This document shows, one piece after another, positions 48,911-58,652 of a stretch of DNA of 64,000 nt (the stretch's first letter is position 1; each line of letters opens with the position of its first letter). The position numbers and the translations under genes are program-made. The notes beneath the pieces were generated by a model. It was not told where the DNA came from. It saw nothing but the letters and a program-made list of their open reading frames with translations, and did no database searches. This DNA comes from Megamerina dolium. Its lineage: Eukaryota > Arthropoda > Insecta > Diptera > Megamerinidae. The DNA lies in assembly GCA_963854835.1 (NCBI GenBank), contig OY978525.1:85793833-85857832 (forward strand). Direction: 5' to 3'.

Positions 48911-50100
48911 AAAGGTGCGTCAATTATGTATTAAGACTCTCAGCAACTAAGCGCGCCATCTATGTGTGAGTACATGCATGGCATTTGGTTGACATTTAAT
49001 GTTTATTGACATTCATTTTACGAAACACGTGTTCGTTTGATGTTGAAATTTTAACAAGGAGCAAATAGCGGTCATTGAATTCCACGCAAAAATTGGTAAA
49101 AGGGCATCAGAAACTTCGGAATGATGCAGCAAGCGTATGACGATGCTTGTTTATCAAGATCAAATGTTTTTATATGGCATAAACGGTTTGTGGATGGCAG
49201 AGAGTCGCTGGAAGATGAAATAAAAGAAGGAAGATAGGAAAGAAGGCCAATTTCAGTGCGGACTCCGGAAGCGATCCAGAAACTTAGTGATTTTAACGAC
49301 AGCAATGCTTCAGTGAAAATGATGGAAGAGGCCTGAAACATCAACAGAGAAACTATCCGACTCATTCTTCACGAGGATACGGCCAAAACAAAGGTCTGCG
49401 CGAGAATTGTTCCATACACATTGACCGAGGACCAAAAATTAATGTCATTCTAGAGACATGGTTGCAGCTGCAGAAAATGATCTAAACTTCCTGAAAACAA
49501 TTGTTATGGGTGATGAAACATGGTGTTTCCAATACGATCCAGAAACCAAGCGTCAAAGTGCGGAATGGTAATCAAAAAACTCACCACAAGCCAAAAAACA
49601 CGAAAAGTTCCATCAAAAATCAAAACAATGCTCATCACATTCTTCGGTAGCAAAGGAATTATCAAAACAGTCAAACAGTTACTTCCGTATGTTACCACGA
49701 AGTTTTGAAGCGTTTGATGTCCAGAATCTGTCGTGTTCGACCAGAATACCGCTATCCAAAAACTTGCTCTGTGTTACACAGCACTCATTGTTCGTCAATT
49801 TTTGGCTCGGAATCAGGTCTGTGTATTGAATCACCCACCGTATTCACCTGATTTGGCACCGTGCGACTTCTGTTGGTTCCCAAAACTGCAATTGAAGTTG
49901 AAAGGATGCTTTTTTGATGACATTCAGACTATACAACGGGCTTCGACGAGGGCACTGGAGGCAATTCTGAAAAATGAGCTGGAACACGCGTTTGAATTAC
50001 TATTAAATCGACGTAACAAGTGTATTGAAAAAAATTAGCAGATATCGTGTTTTAATTGTGTTTGCTAGAGGCAGTCTTAATACATAATTGTCGCACCTTG
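48911..50100 (+). mobile_element. mariner element with both termini, dead gene
   Basis: Flanked by TA at 48909-48910 and 50101-50102. The left end, aaaggtgcgtcaattatgta, and the right end (reverse complement caaggtgcgacaattatgta) form terminal repeats of about 29 bp with few mismatches. Its length (1190 bp) is near that of a complete mariner (about 1.3 kb). The ends could still be moved by a transposase supplied elsewhere. Confidence 0.9.
49055..50037 (+). pseudogene. mariner transposase, many frameshifts
   Basis: N-terminal DNA-binding region in pieces: AKIGKRASETSECMQQAY, FIWHKRFVDGRESLEDE, then RPISVRTPEAIQKLSDF and INRETIRLILHEDTAKTKVC. The first catalytic block is broken at 49505-49525 (TGDETW-type becomes stop-containing). 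SKIKTMLITFFGSKGIIK remains. The second block (HDNAPAH) is lost near 49745. The C-terminal block at 49733-50038 is clear: VRQFLARNQVCVLNHPPYSP, DLAPCDFCWFPKLQLKLKG and LLNRRNKCIEKN. Third catalytic Asp kept. No active product possible. Confidence 0.9.
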
Positions 50101-50102
50101 TA

Positions 50103-51352
50103 CACATAAATGTCGCCTTACACATACATACAATGATAATAATTACTTTTTTGGCCGACAGCACAGTTGGTTCGCTTCTTTCGTTATTTAGTTGGTGCGA
50201 GTATAGATTTATTTGTTGCTATTACCTACTATTATTGGTATTGTATGAAAATACACTTTCATTCAAGTCAACGCCCCACCCGGATGTCTCCAATGAAATT
50301 ATCTACGTATAATTCGAGAAATTGAAAATCACAGGAGCAATTATTACTTTTCGTTATATGGTATTATATTATACGGTATGTATGGAAAATAGAGCGGATC
50401 AAGGAGCCAATAAGTCTAGAGGTTTTGGCCAGATGTATGTGATCGCTTGCAGAAATCTCCAAATATGACTGTTACCCGACTGGTTTGCACAATAACTTGA
50501 ATAAGTGTTGAGATATTTTGACACCATGGTGTACTTATGGTCTACATTTTCGAACAATATTGAAATTATTGTAGCTATTAACCCCGAATTTCTTGTAAAT
50601 TTTAAACAGACTCAGCTTATATAATGCAATATTTCATTGAGGTCAAACCTATTGGTAATTGTATGGTATTGGTATTGGTATGGTAATTTTGCAAAAAATT
50701 TGTGAGAAACCCTCACAGCTTCATGTAGCTGCCATATGCCATATATCACCATTTTTCTTCTCTATAATTCAAAACATTCAATATATCACATCCGATAGTA
50801 CTTATTACCAACCAACACAAGATTTGATGAGAAGCCAATTCTTGGAGGTTCTCTTAGAAATAGTATATTTTTAAGTTTTAATAGTTTATTAATAGTTTTG
50901 AGCCCCTATCACCAAACGTTTTTCGTAAGCCGTTCTAATGTATTACTTGCAGTAACATATTTGTTAGATTAAGTAAGTGTATGCCATTTCTGATGAAAAA
51001 CGTATAGAAGCAAGTTACTAAAACAAAATATTTCCACATAAAAATAAACCTGTTCTACTTCGTATGTACACTGCTACACAAGCAAAGCTAATGGTTAAGC
51101 AAATACGAATTAGGCAATAAAATTGTAAAATCTTTTGATATTTACATGTAAATGTATGTTGTTATTGAGGTACGTATGAAGAGTCTTGATGAACATGATA
51201 GGATGAATATCTGAACAGTGATATATTGTTTGATTATTAGTACGATCAAATCAAGTATGTCCCGTAATCAAGTAGGAGACAATAGTGGCATTGGTTAATG
51301 TTGCAATTACAATATATTCATGTTGGAACGTCATCATTATAAAATCAATTTT
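50103..51352. other. Unassigned region, old repeat trace
   Basis: Around 50480-50525, actggtttgcacaataact followed by tgaataagtgttgaga resembles the lead-in phrase of the 63.2-kb repeat (ctggttcgcacgataact), so a decayed copy may lie here. No coding content. Confidence 0.4.
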
Positions 51353-51630
51353 GGCTGAGTTTCTCTTCCAGTATTGTTGTGCTTGTTAAATTTTTTGAAC
51401 AGTATTAGAAGCAGACAGAAGAAGACCTATTTATATTAGACGGTTCTGAAAGGTAGAACTATTGTGACATAATTTTGTTGTGCTCTTTTAGAAACGTTTT
51501 CATTGCAAATTGTTACTGACTTACTCTTCGAAAGAAAATTCTTGTCGATATTAAAGTTGTACTTTAGTCGGGGATTGAGCGCACAACCTTTGGATCAGAA
51601 GGCACTAACCACTGAGCTTTGGCACTACGT
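51353..51630 (-). repeat. Diverged tRNA-derived SINE copy, reverse
   Basis: Recognisable from gagtttctcttccagtattg through cacaacctttggatcagaag to ctaaccactgagctttggca. It has many substitutions and small indels, so it is older than copies 1 and 5 (32.6 kb). Confidence 0.8.
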
Positions 51631-51698
51631 CATCATTTGGTTTTTGATGTGTCATTATTTCGAAGCGTAAAAAATATACATTTTTTTTACCTCCGACT

Positions 51699-52350
51699 AT
51701 GTCAACTTTTGTACCTGCAAATCCCCATTTGCATGGAGCTTTAGTTGTTTGTTTTCATCTGAAGAAAAGTGTTATGAAAAGACATCGGATGCTCTACGAG
51801 GCTTATGGAGAATACGTTCCACCACTTTCAACTTGTGAATTTGGGTTCAGATGATTCAAGAGCGGTGATTTTGATACAAGCGATAGCGATTCAGCATCAT
51901 TTGAAGTGATGAATTGGAGGTTTTATTGAAGGAAGATCCGTGTCTTAAATGGAGCTGACTGAATCTTTGGGAGTGACTCGATAGGTCATTTCATTGCATC
52001 TAAAGGATAAGGGTATGCTCCAGAAAATTGAAAATTGGGGAACCTAAGTGCAAAAAGTCATAAGTCAAACCATCCAATCAGCTAAATCGACTCCAAAGCA
52101 GAATATCCCTAGTTCGAAGGTGATTGGTGTGATCAGAAGGGTATGGTATACTAAAAGCTGCTAAAATTGTGTGAAACCATTAACGGGAAACTCCAACCGC
52201 CGTATAGCTCAGACATTGGTCCTTCAACTACCACTTGCGGAAACGTTTTCCGCACTTCAATTGCAATTGTTATTGGAAATTGGTGTGATACACTAAAATT
52301 GCAGCAAAGTTTGCACTAGCTCTACGAAAGTACAAAGCAACTATGCAAGT
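51699..52350 (+). pseudogene. mariner transposase relic, Mos1-like start
   Basis: ATG 51699 reads MSTFVPANPHLHGALVVCFH, LKKSVMKRHRMLYEAYGE and LSTCEFGFR, then a stop and FKSGDFDTSD. Past further breaks, a VYYELLK.CETINGKL-type segment lies near 52145-52190. It is the same subfamily as the 23.6-kb element by its start. Old and non-functional, with termini not visible. Confidence 0.7.
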
Positions 52351-54489
52351 ATTAACTTAAAATATGAGCTCTATAAAAATATAATTTAGATATATTCAAG
52401 TTGCTTGAGATTGCATTCAAGATATCGCAAATACAATATATACAAGCACACATAATAACTATAGACTTTCATACCAAAACATATTACTTATATGTATTTA
52501 CATACATATAGTCGCTTTTGCCTGATAGTAGCTTCAGAAACAGCAGCAGCTGTCATTTTATGTGAACGTTTACAGAAGAATGTAATAATAAAATAGTAAC
52601 AACAACAATAACTATTATAGCAATAACGATTATGGCCACTTAACAGGCAACATTGCTCGCATAGACGGCCATGCTCACCCACATATAACCATACATATTT
52701 TACATAACATGAGTCAGCAGAAGAATGACACTGCTACAAGCCTGTGCAATAGTTGCTGGTGATAGTCTATCAGTGTGTGTGTGTGTGTGTGTTCATACGA
52801 TATTGGAATTTACATCAAGTTGCTTCCTAGAGGCAATGTTTAACATTTGCATCTTCATGTAGTCAATAATAATATATAGTTATGATAATAGTGTGGCCGA
52901 TAAAAGAACAGATTTCAGAAGCATTTTCGCATTTTTAGCTTCTTTTTTCATTCTCTGTGCTGCAATGGCCTTTTGAGAGCATATGTTTATATATACGTAT
53001 ATCAGAAGAATAGAGAGAAGAGAAGCTAGCTTGTGTCCAAGTATTAGTTAGTGCATGTGAGTGGAGTAAGACTAGAGGAATGTGTAGCAGTTACTCTATT
53101 TTCCAAATTATTCAAAAGAATTTGAAAACTTAGATTTTCTTTGAACAATTTCAATCTAACTAATGAATAAAATGCTTTGATTAAATAAATAATTGATTAA
53201 TTCAGTCGCAGTTTTTCCAAATAATTATTGATATTTTCATTTTTATAAGTGCACTTAGTTCCAGATTAAAATTACTTGTAATTATTATAACATTATATCC
53301 AATTCATTTCACATACAAGTAAATATATACGCATATACATACACGCGTACATATGTATGTACGTATGTGTAATTGTTTTAGTAATATTGCAATTTAAGCC
53401 AACTTAAGCCAACCATAAGCTAAATAAGCAGCAAAAGTACTCATATCCACCTCGACATGCAACAATTGCTAAAGGAAGTGCAATCATTTCGTGCGTGAGC
53501 GTGATTATGTCCGATTGATACATATTGCTTGTATGTACGGATGAATAAATGGCATGGATATGTAGCAGAGCAAACGATCATACCTCTCCTTTCCTCAGTT
53601 CATGTTGTAATCAATTAATTACTGCTTATTGCCACAAAACAATTGCAATCAACCGGAAATGAAGGCAATCAACAACATTACTTCCACATGTCATGTAATA
53701 CGAACGATACATACCTAAATGTTAATGTGAAAGTGCGCGAATTGGTATCGGTGTGTGCGATTGTGTGCACAAGTTTGCAATACATTTGTAATTACACTTG
53801 AGTATTATGGGAATTGAGTAAATCGAAACATTACATTTGGCTCTTGAAGTGTTGCATGTTGCACACATTTAACTATAGTGTGGACTATTAAGAATATTGC
53901 ATTTCTGTGCGCAAATGCATCAGAGGGCATAGAAGGTATAGGCCTATTACTTATATGTAATGTAAGGTATATATGTATGTTTGTGTGATGGATAGCGTTC
54001 TTGATAAACAGTAGTTTTGAGCCAGTTTAAATTAAAAGCAAAATTGATAAAATTTTAATACACTTTGGTAACAAAAGATTCGTTTATGTACTCAACATTC
54101 ATGGGAAAGCGAATACTTTAAACAATGCCGATATAATACGAAAAAATAGCAAAAAACAACAGCAATATCAACTGTATAAACGATAAAAATAGGTTGGTCT
54201 CATACACTCTATGCCCATTGTTGGTAGGAAGGGCGAATGAAAGCATGTCGTTTGACTTGAACACTGATAGTGTGTGGATTCTCTTACTTCGTCCTTTTTT
54301 AACCTGCTTGCAAAAATGGAGAACGTTATTATGTTATGTTTCTTCTCGTTTACCTTTTCAATAATTCTCTCTGTCAAGATAATGGCTAAAGTTCCATTTA
54401 TGAATTCACTTTATTTTCAAGTCCTACCTTCGGTTAGGTTAGGATATGGGGCTGCCCTCTATCTGTGAGGACATACTCAGGCCAGAAAG
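52351..54489. other. Unassigned AT-rich region
   Basis: Contains a (GT)n run at about 52773-52792 and TATGTATGTACG repeats near 53340-53370. No recognisable gene. Confidence 0.55.
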
Positions 54490-54572
54490 GCCCATTGTGA
54501 TACCACCGAGCTTCTCTTCCAATACTGTTGTGCTTGTTAAATTTGGACAGCATTAGGTGGGACCTACTTATA
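54490..54572 (-). repeat. SINE fragment (3' end only)
   Basis: ccattgtgataccaccgagc leads into ttctcttccaatactgttgtgc and tgggacctacttatatta, matching the SINE 3' quarter on the reverse strand. Confidence 0.7.
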
Positions 54573-54639
54573 TTATTTTATTTATACTTTTGCCGTGTGC
54601 GTTCATATGCATACTCCTGTATGCATATGAAATGAGTTT

Positions 54640-55080
54640 TTGCCGATAGGTGGCTGTAGGAGCAATGTTTACTGTGAGCGAGCCTTTGAAGGTCGCACTT
54701 TAATCCACCAAAAAATGGTAGAAATATTAAATGTTGATCAAGCAACAATTGAACGTCACGAAAATGGGTGACACACACAAGAAAACCGAAAAATTACCAA
54801 TGAAATTTTGCTTCAACGAAACAAACTAACGTCTCTTTTGCAGAAAAGTGTGATTTATTATGAGCTATTAAAACTTGGTGAAACTGTTTATATTGCACTC
54901 TATCGACGGCTCTTCTGGCCTATCGGAATAGGCCAGAAAAAGTAATGTAATTTTGCTGTATGTGCACATTTTGCTTTTTTACAACGCCTCGTCATATAAA
55001 GCAAAACAGGGTACGATAAAATCACTTGGCTGGGAACTCTCGTCCCACCCGCGGTCAAAATGTGCAAAATGTTGTCGACA
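54640..55080 (+). pseudogene. mariner transposase relic with hairpin scar
   Basis: Forward-strand scraps in broken frames: RTLIHQKMVEILNVDQATIE (helix-turn-helix region) and, after a gap, SVIYYELLKLGETVYIALYR (the GVVYYELLK-pGET block). Near 55010-55040 KSLGWELSSHP matches the segment before YSPDLAPSD. The region with the first and second catalytic Asp is missing, and a palindrome sits at that junction. Confidence 0.7.
54913..54938. repeat. Perfect 11-bp hairpin in the mariner relic
   Basis: ttctggcctat (54913-54923), loop cgga, ataggccagaa (54928-54938), at the point where the transposase frame loses homology. Confidence 0.9.
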
Positions 55081-55556
55081 GAACATCGTTTTATTTTCTT
55101 ATAAAGAACGCTCATGCATATACCTGATACGTATTTGGCACCAATTTTTACCAATAATACTATTTATACGTGTAAATATATTTGTGTTAGTAGATTTCGT
55201 ACGGATTTTGTTTTTATTTACACCTTTCCTTGCATCCTTTCATTACCACAGCAAGCTCGTTACTTCGTTAGTTTGTTTCTTGGCATCACTTCATTCTAAA
55301 AATTTTATTTCTATACTGTTATGTGCGATCAACGCAAGCAGTATCTTGTCCGAAAAACAATTAGACTACGCTTTTGACGACATGTAACGTGTTGATTGGG
55401 CTAAAAAAAAATCGTTGCGATTAAAAAAAAAAAATTGATTTTAAAAGTGTTTTTTTTTTTTCATAAAATTTATAAAAAATTCAAGTATTAAAAATATTTT
55501 TTCGCATTTTTGTTTAATGTTACAAAAATAGCATAAAAACTGGTCCCAAACCAAAA
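55081..55556. other. Unassigned spacer
   Basis: AT-rich with A and T runs near 55405-55460. The open frame at 54953-55387 crosses the mariner relic and has no family signal of its own. Confidence 0.5.
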
Positions 55557-55569
55557 AAGTTTCAAATAC

Positions 55570-56178
55570 TTACTTACTTATTTACTTATGTGGCCATAAC
55601 AACCGAATATCGATTTAGGCCGAAAATAACATGCTTCGCCAGCCATCTCTGTTCTTTGCTAGCTGGCGCCAGTTAGAAATTCCAAGCGCCGTCAGGTTCT
55701 CCAGTACTTGGTCTTTCCACCGGAGGTTTGGTCTTCCTCTTCTGCGTCGTCCTCCAGCGGGTTCCGAATATAACACCTTCTTAGCTGGAGCGTATTCTTC
55801 CATTCGCTCGGCATGACCTAGCCAGCGCAGCCGCTGGATTTTGATGCGCTTTACTATGTCAATATCGGCACACACCTCGTACAGTTCATGGTTGTACCTT
55901 ATTCGGTACTCGCCACCAACGCAAATAGGTCCAAAGAACTTGCGTAGGACTTTTCTCTCGAAAACTCCAAGCATTCGCTCATCCGAGGTGGAAATTCTCC
56001 AGGCTTCAGCGCCATATGTTAGGAGAGGCATGATGAGAGACTTGTAGAGTGTAGTTTTCGTTCTTCGAGAGAGGGCTCGACTTCTCAATTGCTTACTCAG
56101 CCCAAAGTAACACCTGTTAGCAAGAGTTATCCTACGCGTGATCTCCAAGCTGACGTCATTACTGCTGTTAATGCTGTT
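55570..56178 (-). mobile_element. RTE-clade LINE copy D, 3' end with TSD
   Basis: A 609-bp 5'-truncated copy on the reverse strand, with a perfect 13-bp TSD, aagtttcaaatac, at 55557-55569 and 56179-56191. The 3' end has the (AAGT)n-like tail, the same terminus as copy A. Confidence 0.93.
55615..56178 (-). pseudogene. RTE RT C-terminal fragment, frame intact
   Basis: Reads continuously from INSSNDVSLEI (56175) through LANRCYFGLSKQLRSRALSR, MPLLTYGAEAW, GGEYRIRYNHELYEVCADID and RLRWLGHAERMEEYAPAKKV to NRDGWRSMLFSA at the stop. It supplies the C-terminus missing from copies B and C. It lacks the endonuclease and the YADD box, so it has no activity. Confidence 0.9.
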
Positions 56179-56191
56179 AAGTTTCAAATAC

Positions 56192-56435
56192 AGTATACAA
56201 ATATTTGCAATTGTAAATAGTGCTAAAGTAGGTGTAATATGTTTAGTTTCCGTTTACCGTTAGAGTAAGTATTGAAATTGATCTACAATTTTGCGATTTT
56301 GAGACAGGAGCTAAAAAATTGGTTGCTGAGTAGAAGATTTATCATAATCGAACCATAAATAGAAAAGCTATAGCAACTTAAAAATTGAAATTACATATGT
56401 AAATAGTTAAAGGTTAAATGTGGATTATATATTCA
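56192..56435. other. Unassigned spacer
   Basis: AT-rich, with no features recognised. Confidence 0.5.
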
Positions 56436-56437
56436 TA

Positions 56438-56840
56438 CAAGGTACGACAAATATGTATTAAGACTCGAACCATACCTCAGCAATCAAGCGCGCCATCTAT
56501 GTGTGAGCACATGCGTTTTGAAGCTTCAACCTTCCTCTACTAACCGTCAAAATTTCATGGCATTTGGTTGACTCTTAATGTTTATTGGCATTCATTTTAC
56601 AAAACACGTGTTCGTTTGATGTTGAAATTTTAACAATTAATTTTGTTCGTCAATTTTTGGCTCGGCATCAGGTCTGTGTGTTGAATCACCCGCCGTATTC
56701 ACCTGATTTGGCACCGTGCGACTTCTGTTTGTTCCCAAAAATGAAATTGAAGTTGAAAGGATGCTTTTTGATGACATTCAGACCATACAACGGGCTTCGA
56801 CGAGGGCACTGGAGGCATAATACATAATTGTCGCACAGTG
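56438..56840 (+). mobile_element. Internally deleted mariner (403 bp), MITE-like
   Basis: Same family as 48911-50100: left end caaggtacgacaaatatgta, right end taatacataattgtcgcaca, TA on both sides (56436-56437, 56841-56842). It keeps the 5' UTR to about 56635, then jumps to the C-terminal block FLARHQVCVLNHPPYSPDLA and loses the rest of the gene. No transposase can be made. It could only have moved with help from a full-length relative. Confidence 0.88.
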
Positions 56841-56842
56841 TA

Positions 56843-58647
56843 TATATAATTAAATACGCTTATAGCGGAAAGCATACTTTTTAGTATTGTTTCTTATTAC
56901 AAGACTATTGCATAACTTTTTCATGAGGAATTGCTATGATCGACAGAATCGCAATTTAACAAATTAACTGCCAAAAATGTTGTTGAACTGGTAGCAGCTG
57001 GGTTTCGAAATTTGTGAGTTTAGGTACTGAAGTGAAACACACTAATTTAACTAAGTCATATAATAAATCAATAAATCATGAGTACTTACTTATATCTCAG
57101 CACTGAATTCAACAAATGTTTGGCTCCTATGCCGAATATTTAAATTTGACTTCTACCCTTAGCGCCTTTTTAAAGGCGGTTCAAAAATGTCTGTTCGGTG
57201 TGCCACAAACACAATGAACAATGGGAACAGGAACATAAATCGTCCTCACTGAAAATACAATAGCCGATGATGTTGGCGACAACGATGCTACTGCTTTAGT
57301 CCTGTCCAACTATGAGTATGTAGGCGCTATTGTTACCATTGCGGAAGTTGGTGTCTTCATTGTTGCTGGCCATTACCCAGTAATGAGTAGAGTAGAGTCG
57401 TAAAATCATGTCGATAATGTATGCGCACCGTTGGTTGTTTGTTAGCTCTGGCCACAATGGCATTGTAGTGCGTTTGCCAAGGTGATGTGGAGTACAGTAT
57501 GGAATACAAACAAATAAACGAACGGAGAAGCAAACAAACGAAAAAAAGGAACAAACAAACAAACAAAGTGGAAGAACATTAATGACGCTATTGTTTTATG
57601 AAAAGTGATTAAAAATGAAAGCAAACCAAAGGTTTTTACATTTTTAATCATTTTTCACACAACCATTGACGTAATTTAATGACTGCCACTACACTTGACA
57701 AAATCTGGGTGTTTATTTATATTAATTATTCGTTTGATTTGCATAAAGATGCGCTATAAATTGCTGGCAATTTTGTGATATTTTCAATCACTCTTAATTA
57801 TTCTTTAATATGCATTTCACTGTAACAGAGGGCCTGTAAACATCATCAATTTATAATAGACACAATGACTGTTGAGGCCACAATTTTTTATAATGACTCT
57901 TTTCTCGTATTATATTTTCCATGTATACAAGTAGTAAATTTTGCGTTTGTATGTAGATATAAAAAGAATCTTACTGGATCTTTTATATCAAGCATATAAG
58001 CTTTAAAGTAAATCTTTATTCATAATAATATAAGTAGCTATTGTCATCGCAATGCATTTAAAATTATAAATGCATTAAGGTTTAAGCTGTATTGAGCAGA
58101 TAGGATGAAATTTAATTAAATGCATCACATGAAGCATAAACGATACACTAATGAAGAAAAAGTTAACGGTGTTAAATTAAATTGATTGAAAATATTCAAA
58201 ATATGCTCTCAGTAACTGAATATAAGTCATGTTAGTTAAGACTCTATGAAGCGATTTATTAAGAAAAATTGCAAAAAATATTACAAAAGTAAATAGCTAC
58301 TTATCAGGCCACCACCCCGCGACCTTCATAAATTGTGTTTATCTATTTGCAAGACGATAAAACATCTTTGCATATTATTTGCATTTAATGAAACCATCCA
58401 GCACATAATTTCGGGGATCACGTGAGAGCATGGGAAAGATAGACCACAGGATGCTATCTAAGAGGATTCAGGAAGGCAACCTACCTGATATCACAATGTA
58501 GAAGAAAGATCTATCCCAAGTGTATTTGAACCTCCTTACAACATATGATACTAAGTTGAGGAACGATCGTGTATTGAAAGGGTAACGGTCGCACCGTTTA
58601 TCATGTGCTTAGAATACTTTTGTCGGCCTGAGAACGCTATCGCTCGA
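56843..58647. other. Unassigned AT-rich region
   Basis: No recognisable gene. An AAACA-rich stretch at 57505-57570 makes overlapping low-complexity open frames on the reverse strand that I reject as genes. Confidence 0.55.
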
Positions 58648-58652
58648 CACTG

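Noticed and set aside
57296..57651. Overlapping frames rich in Phe, Cys and Leu as a membrane protein
   Set aside because: All three reverse frames are open because of AAACA repeats, so this is low complexity, not a gene.
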